A stretch of DNA of 64,000 nucleotides from Patulibacter sp. SYSU D01012. Lineage in GTDB: Bacteria; Actinomycetota; Thermoleophilia; Solirubrobacterales; Solirubrobacteraceae. Shown in pieces: positions 26,342 to 34,503 of the stretch; within the stretch, counting starts at the first letter, position 1, and each line of letters begins with the position of its first letter. Location of the stretch: positions 1 to 64,000 of the forward strand of contig NZ_JAFMTB010000001.1 of assembly GCF_017916475.1 (NCBI RefSeq), read 5' to 3'. The notes beneath the pieces are model-generated. The model was not told where the DNA came from and searched no databases. It was given only the letters and a program-made list of their open reading frames with translations. Both the position numbers and the translations under genes were made by a program.

Positions 26342-27790
26342 ATGTCCCCCATCCCCATCGCCCCACGGGCCGCCGCCGCGGTGCTGCGCGCACCGCTGCT
26401 GGCGCTCGCCGTCCTCCTCGCCCTGGCGCTGCCCGCCGCCGCCCGCGCCGCCGATCCGGCGCTGACGATCGACGGCCTCGCCGGCCATTACCACTCCGGC
26501 TCGCCCGTGAGCCTGTCGGTCACCCAGGACCCGCCGTCCGACAACGACCACTACCACTGGTACCACCGGTGCGCGGGGGCCCCGGACTGGACCGTCGTGT
26601 CGGGGGCCAAGACGAGCCTGTCGCTCGTCGCCGCCCCCGAGCTGCACGACTGCCAGGTCGTCGTGCGGCTGTTCGGCGAGAACCACGCGGTCGTCGCCGA
26701 GTCGGCGCCCGCGACGATCGAGATCGACGACCACGGTCACGGCCCGGCGCCGCTCGCGCTGACCGTCGACGGCCTGCGCGACCACTACCACTCGGGCGAC
26801 GCCATCGAGCTGACCGCGACGCCGAGCCGCACCGCCGACAACGCCGCGGCGCACCGCGGCTGGTACCAGCGCTGCACCGCCGACGGGCCGTGGGAGCGCA
26901 CGGCCGGCACCGTGGACGCCGAGGGCCGCCTGACCCTCGTCGCCGCGCCCGAGCTCGACGGCTGCGAGATCGTCGCGCGGCACTTCGGCGCGGCGTCCAC
27001 GCCCGTCGTCGTGCACGTGGAGGACCACGGGGCCGGCACGCCGGCGCCCGCGCTCACCGTCACCGGGGCGCGCGACCACTACCACCCGGGCGACGCCATC
27101 GCGCTCACCGCCGTGCAGGAGCCCGCGACCGAGCTGGACCACTACCACTGGTTCGTGCGCTGCGGCGACGGCGACTGGACCGTCGAGCCCGGCGCCTTCG
27201 CCGCGGCCTGGAGGACGACGGCCGACGCCCGCCACGACGGCTGCGCGGTGCAGGCCCGCCTGTACGACCACGACCACGCCGTCGTCGCGGAGTCGGCGCC
27301 CGTGACGCTGCACGTCACCGACCACGCCCACGACCAGCCGGCCGTGCCGGTCGCCCCGGCGCCGGTCGCGCCGCAGGCCCCGGCCCTGCCCGTCGCCCCG
27401 ACGCCCGTCGCGCCGACCAGCGCGCCGGCGGCCCGGCTGACCGCCCCCGCCGGCACGCGGGCCGCCGCGCTGCGACGCGCGGGCCACCTGCGCACCGTGG
27501 TCCGCCTGGACCGCGCCGCCCGGGTGACCGTCCGCGCCACGATCCGCGCGGCCGCCGCCCGGCGCCTCGGGCTGCGCGTGCCCCGCGGTGCCCGCACCGT
27601 CGCGCTCGGCAGCGCGCGGACGACGCGGGCCAAGGCCGGCCCCGCCGTGCTGCGCGTGCGCCTGGCGGCGAAGCACCGCCGCGCGCTGCGCGCCGTCCGC
27701 GGCACCCTGCGCATCACCGTCGCCGCCACGGTCCGCGACGCGGACGGCCGGACGACCACGGTCCGCCGCACCGTCAAGGTGCGCCGCTGA
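26342..27790 (+). CDS. His-rich triple-repeat surface protein
   Basis: A 482-residue exported protein with a signal peptide (about 1-36, ending ARA). It contains three repeats of about 94 residues starting near residues 39, 138 and 236, each opening with L-T-[VI]-x-G-x-x-x-HYH-[SP]-G and containing two Cys (WYHRC...HDC type). DHYHWYHRC, DHGHG and DHAHDQ add clustered His. A Pro/Ala/Val linker follows, then a basic Ig-like C-terminal domain common in this genome. GGAGA precedes the ATG by 8 bases. Divergent from the metal-transporter operon across the Zur-like site and coupled to a choice-of-anchor M gene, it is a good candidate zinc-binding surface protein. No catalytic motif is seen. Confidence 0.82.
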   Translation: MSPIPIAPRAAAAVLRAPLLALAVLLALALPAAARAADPALTIDGLAGHYHSGSPVSLSVTQDPPSDNDHYHWYHRCAGAPDWTVVSGAKTSLSLVAAPELHDCQVVVRLFGENHAVVAESAPATIEIDDHGHGPAPLALTVDGLRDHYHSGDAIELTATPSRTADNAAAHRGWYQRCTADGPWERTAGTVDAEGRLTLVAAPELDGCEIVARHFGAASTPVVVHVEDHGAGTPAPALTVTGARDHYHPGDAIALTAVQEPATELDHYHWFVRCGDGDWTVEPGAFAAAWRTTADARHDGCAVQARLYDHDHAVVAESAPVTLHVTDHAHDQPAVPVAPAPVAPQAPALPVAPTPVAPTSAPAARLTAPAGTRAAALRRAGHLRTVVRLDRAARVTVRATIRAAAARRLGLRVPRGARTVALGSARTTRAKAGPAVLRVRLAAKHRRALRAVRGTLRITVAATVRDADGRTTTVRRTVKVRR

Positions 27791-28875
27791 TGCGCCCCGG
27801 GAGCCGGTGGACCGGCCGGCTCCCGTCCGGCCGCCGGGCCGGGCGGGCCGCCGCGGCGACCCTGGGGGCCGCTCTCGCCGCCGGGGCGATCGCCCCGGCG
27901 GCCGCCGGCGGCGTCGAGATCGCCGACGGCCACGTCGACTACGCCGCCCGCGCGGCGGGAGGCACGCTGCGCAGCGAGATCCACCACGGGTCCGCGTGGC
28001 ACGCGGTCGGCGACGTGACGCTGCGGGTGGCGGCGTCCGCCCGGACGACCGTCCCGGCGGGCCCCGGCCACGCGTTCCTCGGTCCGGCAGGATCGCCCGT
28101 GTGGCTGCTGCCGCAGACGCAGCGGGCGGGCCTGCCGTGGCTGGGCTGGAGCGCCGAGGCGCTGCCCGGCGCGGACGGGCCGCTGACGTGGAGCCTGGAC
28201 GCCGTGGACGGTCCGGGCACGGTCGCGCTGTTCCAGGAGAACGCGTTCGGCGACGCGACGCGGCGCTTCGACAGCGCCGACGGCCTGCCGGACGCGCTGC
28301 CGCTCGCGGCCGGGGAGCACGCCCACGGCGCCTGGTCCTTCACCCGTCCCGGGACCTACCGCCTGACGATGACCCACCGCGCATCGGTCGGCGGGACGCC
28401 GCAGGCCGACACGCGGACGCTCACCGTCGTCGTGGACGGGGCGCTGCCCGGCCCGCCCGGCGACGCGCCGCCGGCCGCGAGCCCCCCGGCCACCGTGCCC
28501 GCCCCCGGGGGAAGCGGCGCCCGGCCCGTGCCGCGCTCGCGCCTCGCCGTCCGCTCCGGCGCGCTGCGGATGGACGCCGGGCGCCGGATCGCCGTGCGGC
28601 TGCGCTGCGTCGGCCCGCGGGCCTGCCGGGGTCGCCTGGCCGTGCGGTCCGTCGGCCGCGTCCGTCACGGCCACGCGCGCCGCCGGCTCGCCGTGGCCAC
28701 CGGGCGCTACGCCGTCGCGGCCGGGACGACGCGGACGGTGCGGCTGCGGGCCACGGCGTCCGTCGCCCGCACCCTGCGCCGCCGGACCGGCGCGCGCCTG
28801 GCGGTGCGCGCCGTCGCCACGCCGTCCGACGGCGGCCCGCGCACCGTCCGCCGCCTGCGGCTCGCCGTGCGCTGA
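27790..28875 (+). CDS. Choice-of-anchor M domain protein with basic C-terminal repeat domain
   Basis: A 361-residue exported protein. After a signal peptide (about residues 1-40) comes a choice-of-anchor M domain with IADGHVDYAARAAGG, WLLPQTQRAGLPWLGW, VALFQENAFG and HAHGAWSFTRPGTY. A Pro-rich linker (about 215-245) joins a basic C-terminal domain (RLAVRSGALRMDAG onward) shared in style with the neighbouring His-rich protein. ATG overlaps the TGA of that gene (TGATG), so both are translated together. No membrane helix or sortase motif. It is the fourth copy of the domain in the locus and presumably contacts the ABC binding protein or the wall. Confidence 0.83.
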   Translation: MRPGSRWTGRLPSGRRAGRAAAATLGAALAAGAIAPAAAGGVEIADGHVDYAARAAGGTLRSEIHHGSAWHAVGDVTLRVAASARTTVPAGPGHAFLGPAGSPVWLLPQTQRAGLPWLGWSAEALPGADGPLTWSLDAVDGPGTVALFQENAFGDATRRFDSADGLPDALPLAAGEHAHGAWSFTRPGTYRLTMTHRASVGGTPQADTRTLTVVVDGALPGPPGDAPPAASPPATVPAPGGSGARPVPRSRLAVRSGALRMDAGRRIAVRLRCVGPRACRGRLAVRSVGRVRHGHARRRLAVATGRYAVAAGTTRTVRLRATASVARTLRRRTGARLAVRAVATPSDGGPRTVRRLRLAVR

Positions 28876-28914
28876 GGGACCGTCGGTCCGCCGCCCGCCC
28901 GCTACGGTGGGCGG

Positions 28915-30120
28915 GTGGCGGCGGACGTCCAGGACCTCGTCGACGACCTCGCCGCCCTGCTCGGCCGGCCCGTCTCGCTCGAGGACCGCCGGTGGCGCCT
29001 GCTGGCGTACTCCGCGCTCAGCGGCCCCGAGGACCGGGTGCGCCAGGCGTCGATCCTCACCCGGGTGGCGCCACCCGAGGTGGCCGCGTGGCTGGAGACG
29101 CTCGGGCTGCCGACGGCCGGGCCGCTCGTCGCCACGCCTGCCAACGCCGCGATCGGGATGGGCCCGCGCGCGTGCGCGCCCGTCCGCCACGACGGGGTGC
29201 TGCTCGGCTTCCTGTGGGTGATCCCCGGGGACCGCCCGCTCGACGACCGCGAGCAGGCCGCGACGGTGGACGCCGCCGCGACGGTCGGCGCGCTGCTGCG
29301 CCGCCGGCAGGGTGCGGCCGCGGCGGAGCGGCGCGAGACCGAGCGCCTCGTCGCCGGGGTGCTCGACCCCGACGACCCCGCGGCGCGCGAGGCCGCGGCC
29401 GAGGCGTTGCGTGCCCGACGGGGCTGGGACCGCGGCGCGCGGATCGCCGTCGCCGTCGCCGCCGTGCCGCCCGGCGGCCCCGACGACCCCGCCGACGTCG
29501 GCGCCCGCGCCGAGCGCCGCTGGCACGCGGGCGAGCTGGCGTGGCGGGCGGCCGGCGAGCGCGTCGTGGCGCTGGCCCCGACGACGGACGCCGGCGCCTT
29601 GGCCCGCGCCCTGCAGCGGGCGGGGGCGCGGCACGCGGGCGCGGCGTCCGCGACCGGGCTGGGGGCGGCGCACACCGCCCGCGCCGCGGCGGAGGACGCG
29701 CTGCTGGTGTGCGCCGCGCTGCCGTCCCGGGGCCCCGCGGCCGCCGACGCCGAGCTGGGCGCGTGGCCCGCGGCCGCGCGCCTGTGGGACGCCGCGGGCC
29801 GGCCGGCCCAGCCCGCGCTGCTCGCGCCGCTTCGCGACCACCGCGACGCCGCCGAGCTGGTCGCCGCGCTCGAGGCCGTGCTGGAGCGGGCGGGCGACGT
29901 GGCCGGCGCCGCCCGCGCCCTCCACGTCCACCGCGCGACGCTCTACCGCCGCCTCGCCCGCGCCGAGGGACTGCTGGGGATCGACCTGCGGCGCGGCGAC
30001 GACGTCCTGCGCGCGCACCTGGCGGTCCGCGCGTGGCGGCTGGCGCAGGGTCTCCGCGGGGGCACGGCGCCCGCGCCCGAGGCGCCTCCGCCGCCGCGGA
30101 CGGCGTCCACGAATCCGTAG
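28915..30120 (+). CDS. PucR/CdaR-family transcriptional regulator
   Basis: A 401-residue regulator. The C-terminal PucR helix-turn-helix is clear: AGDVAGAARALHVHRATLYRRLARAEGLLGIDLRRGDD (about residues 325-365). The middle resembles a degenerate GGDEF-like domain (RIAVAVAAVPP to LGAAHTARAAAEDALL), and the N-terminus is an uncharacterised sensing region. The GTG start lies 7 bases after a TACGGT -10-like hexamer (28903-28908), so the transcript may be leaderless. PucR proteins usually act on neighbouring catabolic genes; the next gene is a universal stress protein and the valine operon is opposite. Its target is unknown. Confidence 0.85.
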   Translation: MAADVQDLVDDLAALLGRPVSLEDRRWRLLAYSALSGPEDRVRQASILTRVAPPEVAAWLETLGLPTAGPLVATPANAAIGMGPRACAPVRHDGVLLGFLWVIPGDRPLDDREQAATVDAAATVGALLRRRQGAAAAERRETERLVAGVLDPDDPAAREAAAEALRARRGWDRGARIAVAVAAVPPGGPDDPADVGARAERRWHAGELAWRAAGERVVALAPTTDAGALARALQRAGARHAGAASATGLGAAHTARAAAEDALLVCAALPSRGPAAADAELGAWPAAARLWDAAGRPAQPALLAPLRDHRDAAELVAALEAVLERAGDVAGAARALHVHRATLYRRLARAEGLLGIDLRRGDDVLRAHLAVRAWRLAQGLRGGTAPAPEAPPPPRTASTNP

Positions 30121-30218
30121 AAACCCCGGACGGGCCGTGTGGCATCGGGCCGTCGTCGGGCGCCCGCGACGGTTCTACGGTCGGGGTACCGCAGTCACCC
30201 GCCCCCCGGAAGCCCCGC

Positions 30219-31142
30219 ATGCCCGACACGATCATCGCCGCCTACGACGGGTCCGCCGGCGCCCGCGACGCCCTGGCCCTCGCCACCGTCCTGGCCGACG
30301 CCGACCCCGCGCGGCCCACGCACATCACCGTCACCTCCGTCTACCGCTACACCCCCGTCGGCGACCCCAGCGTGGCCGGCGAGTACGAGCGGCTCTTCCG
30401 CGACGCCGCGCAGGAGCGTCTGGCCGAGGCGCAGAAGGCGCTCGAGGGCCGGGAGGACACGAGCTTCCGCGTCGTCCGCGGCACGTCGGCCGCCGAGGGG
30501 CTGCACCGCGTCGCGGCGGCCGAGGGCGCCCGGGCGATCATCGTCGGCGGCAGCCACACGGGCACGCTGGGCCGCGTGCTGCCCGGCAGCGTCACGGAGC
30601 AGACGCTGCACGGCGCCCCGTGCAGCGTCGCCGTAGCCCCCGCCGGCTACGCCGACGCCGACCACCGCATCCGCACCGTCGGCGTGGCGTTCGACGACTC
30701 GACCGAGGCGCGCCACGCCCTCGGCATCGCGGCCGACCTGGCGTCGCGCTTCGGCGCCGCGCTGCGGATCGTCCGCGTGCTCGACGAGCAGATCGTCTGG
30801 TACGGCGGCTACGCCGGGCCGGGGGCCATGGCGGACATCCGCGACTACGTGCGCGAGACGGTGCGCGAGGCCGAGGCCTCCGTGCAGGGCGTCGACGACG
30901 TCTCCGGCGTCCTGCTCGAGGGCAGCGTGCCGGTGCGGCTGGCCGAGGCCAGCCGCTCCCTCGACCTGCTCGTCGTCGGGTCGCGCGGCCACGGCCCGAT
31001 CCGCCGGGTGCTGCTCGGCAGCGTGTCCGCCCGGCTGGCGCGCGAGAGCGCCTGCCCGCTCGTCGCCGTCCCGCACTCCGACGTGCCGGGCGAGGGGGAC
31101 GCCCCGGACGCGGACCGCGCCGACGCGCCGGCGACGGCCTGA
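30219..31142 (+). CDS. Universal stress protein with tandem UspA domains
   Basis: A 307-residue paralogue of the protein at 5173-6042. Two UspA repeats (about 1-143 and 146-285) contain the nucleotide-binding patterns IVGGSHTGTLGRVLPGSVT and VVGSRGHGPIRRVLLGSVS. The C-terminal 20 residues are acidic and disordered. It is preceded by GGGCCGTCGTCGGG (30147-30160) and a TACGGT hexamer (30176-30181), an arrangement similar to the other stress gene, which suggests shared control. Cytosolic ATP-binding stress protein. Confidence 0.93.
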   Translation: MPDTIIAAYDGSAGARDALALATVLADADPARPTHITVTSVYRYTPVGDPSVAGEYERLFRDAAQERLAEAQKALEGREDTSFRVVRGTSAAEGLHRVAAAEGARAIIVGGSHTGTLGRVLPGSVTEQTLHGAPCSVAVAPAGYADADHRIRTVGVAFDDSTEARHALGIAADLASRFGAALRIVRVLDEQIVWYGGYAGPGAMADIRDYVRETVREAEASVQGVDDVSGVLLEGSVPVRLAEASRSLDLLVVGSRGHGPIRRVLLGSVSARLARESACPLVAVPHSDVPGEGDAPDADRADAPATA

Positions 31143-31183
31143 GCCGGGCGCCGGGCGCCGGCCGGGGCCCGACCGGTCCGCTC

Positions 31184-31228
31184 CCGGTCCCCGCCCGGCG
31201 GGCGCGTGTGCCGCCGGGCGGGGACCGG
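31184..31228. terminator. 18-bp stem hairpin between converging genes
   Basis: A perfect 18-bp inverted repeat (31184-31201 with 31211-31228) around a 9-base loop lies exactly between the stress-protein stop (31142) and the mmsB stop (31237). It is the strongest hairpin in the window and very probably terminates both strands. Confidence 0.85.
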
Positions 31229-31236
31229 AAGCGCGC

Positions 31237-32160
31237 CTACCGCTCGATGCCGGAGCGCTCCGCGATCGCGCGGTAGACGACGGAGAAGTCCTTGCCCGCC
31301 GTCTCGCCCTCGTTCAGCGCCCGGTACACCTCGCCGGCGTGGCGGCCCAGCTCGGCGTGCACGCCGGTCTTCTCGACCGCCGCGAGCGCCAGGCCCAGGT
31401 CCTTGTTCATCAGGCTGACCGCGAAGCCGGGCTGGTACTCGCGGTTGGCGGGGCTCGTCGGGACGGGCCCGGGCACGGGGCAGTTGACGTTGAGCGCCCA
31501 GCACTGCCCGGTCGCGACGGACGAGACGTCGTAGAGCGCCTGGTCCTCCACGCCGAGCTTCTCGGCCAGGGCGAACGCCTCCGCCACGCCGATCTGGTGG
31601 ATCGCGAGCAGCATGTTGTTGCAGAGCTTCACCGCCTGGCCGGCGCCCGAGTCGCCGCAGCGCACGGCGCGCGCGCCGAGCACGTCCAGGACGGGCCGCG
31701 CGGCCTCGACGTCGGCCTCGGGGCCGCCAACCATGAACGCCAGCGTGCCGGCCTCGGCGCCGACGACGCCGCCGGAGACGGGCGCGTCCAGGGCACGCAG
31801 ACCCGCCGCCCGCGCCTCGTCGGCGGCGGCGCGGGCGTCGTCGACGTCGACGGTCGAGGTGTCGACGAGCAGCGCGCCGGGCTGCGCGTGCGCCAGGATC
31901 CCGTCCTCGCCGCGGTAGCAGCCCAGCAGCAGCGCGCCGTTGGGCAGCGACGTCATCACGACGTCCGCGCCGGCAACGGCCTCGGCGATCGACGCGGCGC
32001 CCGTCACGCCGGCCTCCTCCGCCTTCGCCACCGCCTCGGGGACGACGTCGAAGCCGCGGACCGCGTAGCCGGCCTTCGCCAGGTTGGCGGCCATCGGGCC
32101 GCCCATGTGGCCCAGGCCGACGAACGCGACCGTGGTGCCGTCGGGGGTGAGCGCGCTCAT
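31237..32160 (-). CDS. mmsB: 3-hydroxyisobutyrate dehydrogenase
   Basis: A 307-residue NAD-dependent beta-hydroxyacid dehydrogenase that converts 3-hydroxyisobutyrate to methylmalonate semialdehyde. N-terminal VAFVGLGHMGGPMAANLAKAGY binds NAD; DAPVSGGVVGAEAGTLAFMVGG is the substrate loop; the catalytic Lys is in GAGQAVKLCNNMLLA. Last gene of the four-gene valine operon; its ATG overlaps the stop of the hydrolase gene by 4 bases. It works between the hydrolase (32157-33233) and MmsA (34504-36030). Confidence 0.93.
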   Translation of the reverse strand: MSALTPDGTTVAFVGLGHMGGPMAANLAKAGYAVRGFDVVPEAVAKAEEAGVTGAASIAEAVAGADVVMTSLPNGALLLGCYRGEDGILAHAQPGALLVDTSTVDVDDARAAADEARAAGLRALDAPVSGGVVGAEAGTLAFMVGGPEADVEAARPVLDVLGARAVRCGDSGAGQAVKLCNNMLLAIHQIGVAEAFALAEKLGVEDQALYDVSSVATGQCWALNVNCPVPGPVPTSPANREYQPGFAVSLMNKDLGLALAAVEKTGVHAELGRHAGEVYRALNEGETAGKDFSVVYRAIAERSGIER

Positions 32161-33233
32161 GCGGATGCCTCCTGCGCCAGGCCCAGGTCGCCGGCCGGCG
32201 AGGGCGCGAAGTAGCGGTCCAGCTCGGCGTCGTCGACCCCGTCCAGCGTCGCGGGCGACCACTGCGGGTTGCGGTCCTTGTCCACGACCTGCGCGCGGAT
32301 GCCCTCGACGAAGTCGGGGGTCGACAGGAACGCGGTCGAGACGCGGAACTCCTGGTCGAGCGCGGCCTCCAGGCTCGGCAGCTCGCGCGCCCGCCGCAGC
32401 GCCCGCAGGGTGACCTTGAGCGAAGTCGGCGACTTGCCCTCCATCCACGCCAGCGCCTGCTGCGCGTCGGGCTCGTCGCGGTCCCGCAGGTCGGCGACGA
32501 TCTCCTCCACGGTCCCGTGCGCGAAGGCCTGGTTGATCCAGCGGCGCGACTGCGAGAGGGTGCCGCGCTTGATCTCGACCTCGACGTCCTCGGCGCGCTC
32601 GATGGCGCCGTCGACGTCGCCCGTCCGCAGCTCCTCGAGCAGCGTCGGCAGGGCGGCCGCCGCCACGATGCGGTCGGCCAGGCCGGCGGCGATGGCGTCG
32701 TGGGCGCCGAGCCGCGCGCCGGTCAGCGCCAGGTAGGTGCCGAGCTCGCCGTCGCCGCGCGAGAGCAGCCACGTCCCGCCGACGTCGGGGGTGAAGCCGA
32801 TGCCGACCTCGGGCATCGCCGAGATCAGCCGCTCCGTCGCCAGGCGGTGGCTGGCGTGGCCGGCCAGGCCGATGCCGCCGCCCATCACGACGCCGTCCAT
32901 CAGGGCAACGATCGGCTTGGGGTACGACGCGATCCGAGCGTTCAGCTCGTACTCCTCGCGCCAGAACGTGGCGGCGGCGTCCGTGCCCTGCTTCGCGGAG
33001 TCGTGCAGCGCGACGATGTCGCCGCCGGCGCACAGGCCGCGCTCGCCGGCGCCGTCGATCGCCACGACGCGCACGTCGGGGTCGCGCTCGAACGCGTCGA
33101 GCGCCGCGGCGAGGGTGCGGATCATCCCGATCGTCAGCGCGTTGATCGCCTTCGGCCGGTTGAGCGTCAGGTGCCCGAGCGCGCCCTCGGTGCGGACGAG
33201 GACCTCTTCGGCCTGGGTGGGATCGTCGGTCAT
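32157..33233 (-). CDS. 3-hydroxyisobutyryl-CoA hydrolase
   Basis: A 358-residue crotonase-fold thioesterase. The oxyanion hole is formed around LCAGGDIVALH and MDGVVMGGGIGLAGH; MPEVGIGFTPDVGGTWLLSR is the signature of the 3-hydroxyisobutyryl-CoA hydrolase (HIBCH) branch, as is the length (true hydratases are about 260). The C-terminal FVEGIRAQVVDKDRNPQWSP is also typical. It releases 3-hydroxyisobutyrate from its CoA ester in valine breakdown. It sits between the acyl-CoA dehydrogenase and mmsB. An enoyl-CoA hydratase step is not encoded in the operon and must come from elsewhere. Confidence 0.9.
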   Translation of the reverse strand: MTDDPTQAEEVLVRTEGALGHLTLNRPKAINALTIGMIRTLAAALDAFERDPDVRVVAIDGAGERGLCAGGDIVALHDSAKQGTDAAATFWREEYELNARIASYPKPIVALMDGVVMGGGIGLAGHASHRLATERLISAMPEVGIGFTPDVGGTWLLSRGDGELGTYLALTGARLGAHDAIAAGLADRIVAAAALPTLLEELRTGDVDGAIERAEDVEVEIKRGTLSQSRRWINQAFAHGTVEEIVADLRDRDEPDAQQALAWMEGKSPTSLKVTLRALRRARELPSLEAALDQEFRVSTAFLSTPDFVEGIRAQVVDKDRNPQWSPATLDGVDDAELDRYFAPSPAGDLGLAQEASA

Positions 33234-33327
33234 GCGGGCCTCCGGGGGACGGGGGTGGGGACGGGGCGCCGGTCGGCGCGGACGGTCGCGGCCATCATGC
33301 CCCGCCGGCGGCCGCGCGTGGCGACCG

Positions 33328-34500
33328 TCATGCGCCCTTCCGCATGACGTCGCGGGAGACGATGAGGCGCATGACCTCGTTGGTGCCTTCGATGATCTGG
33401 TGCGCGCGCAGGTCGCGGACGATCTTCTCCATGCCGTACTCGTTCAGGTAGCCGTAGCCGCCGTGCAGCTGCAGGCCCTGGTCGGCGACGCGGATGGCGA
33501 TGTCGGTGGCGGTGCGCTTGGCCATCGCGCACAGGCGCGTCTTGTCGGGGTCCCCCGCGTCGAGGGCGGCCGCGGCGCGCCACAGGAAGGTGCGGGCCAT
33601 CTCCAGCTCGGTGGCCATGTCGGCGATCGCGAACTGCACGGTCTGGAAGCCGCCGATCGGCCCGCCGAACTGCTCGCGCTCGCCGACATAGCGGACGGTC
33701 TTCTCGATCGCCGCCTGCGCGCCGCCGATCGAGCACGCGCCGATGTTCAGGCGCCCGCCGTCCAGGCCGGCCATCGCGATCGCGAAGCCCGAGCCCTCCT
33801 CCCCCAGCCGGTTGGCGGCCGGGACGCGGCAGTCGTCCAGGTTGACCGACGCCGTGGGCTGTGCGCGCCAGCCCATCTTGTGCTCCTGCTTGCCGAACGA
33901 CAGGCCGGGCGTGCCGTCCTCGACGACGAACGCCGTCACGCCCTTCGGGCCGGCGCCGCCGGTGCGGGCCATGACGACGTAGATCCCGGCGCTGCCGGCG
34001 CCCGAGATGAACTGCTTGGCGCCGTTGAGGACGTACTCGTCGCCGTCGCGCACGGCCGTGGTCTTCAGCGCCGCGGCGTCCGACCCGGCGCCCGCCTCGG
34101 TCAGGCAGTACGCGCCGAGCGTCTCCATCGTCGCCAGCCCCGGCACCCAGCGCTCGCGCTGCGCGTCGTCGCCGAAGCGGTCGACCATCCACGTGGCCAT
34201 GTTGTGGATCGACGTGTAGGCGGCGATCGTCGGGCAGCCCGTGCCGAGCGCCTCGAAGATCAGGGCGGCGTCCAGGCGCGTCAGGCCCGAGCCGCCGAAG
34301 CGCTCGTCGCAGTAGATGGCGCCCAGGCCCAGCTCGGCGGCCTCGCGCAGCACGTCGACGGGCAGGTGGTGGCGCTCGTCCCAGTCGACGGCGTGCGGGG
34401 CGATCCGCTCGTCGGCGAACTGCCGCGCCATCGCCTGGACCTCGCGCTGGTCGTCGTCCAGGTGGAAGGGGGCCGCGGCCCCCGGGGTCGTCGTCGCCAT
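33328..34500 (-). CDS. Acyl-CoA dehydrogenase (isobutyryl-CoA type)
   Basis: A 390-residue FAD-dependent acyl-CoA dehydrogenase. Signatures are YCLTEAGAGSDAAALKT (FAD/substrate) and the C-terminal QIIEGTNEVMRLIVSRD, in which the Glu is at the position used as base by short/branched-chain members such as human ACAD8. In the valine operon it should oxidise isobutyryl-CoA to methacrylyl-CoA. Starts 3 bases after the mmsA stop, so tightly co-translated. A 94-base gap separates it from the hydrolase gene downstream. Confidence 0.93.
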   Translation of the reverse strand: MATTTPGAAAPFHLDDDQREVQAMARQFADERIAPHAVDWDERHHLPVDVLREAAELGLGAIYCDERFGGSGLTRLDAALIFEALGTGCPTIAAYTSIHNMATWMVDRFGDDAQRERWVPGLATMETLGAYCLTEAGAGSDAAALKTTAVRDGDEYVLNGAKQFISGAGSAGIYVVMARTGGAGPKGVTAFVVEDGTPGLSFGKQEHKMGWRAQPTASVNLDDCRVPAANRLGEEGSGFAIAMAGLDGGRLNIGACSIGGAQAAIEKTVRYVGEREQFGGPIGGFQTVQFAIADMATELEMARTFLWRAAAALDAGDPDKTRLCAMAKRTATDIAIRVADQGLQLHGGYGYLNEYGMEKIVRDLRAHQIIEGTNEVMRLIVSRDVMRKGA

Positions 34501-34503
34501 CGG

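Noticed and set aside
26196-26393. Upstream extension of the 25533 gene to codons before 26276
   Set aside because: It would translate through the Zur-like palindrome and lacks a signal peptide at its start; the GTG at 26195 gives a proper signal peptide.
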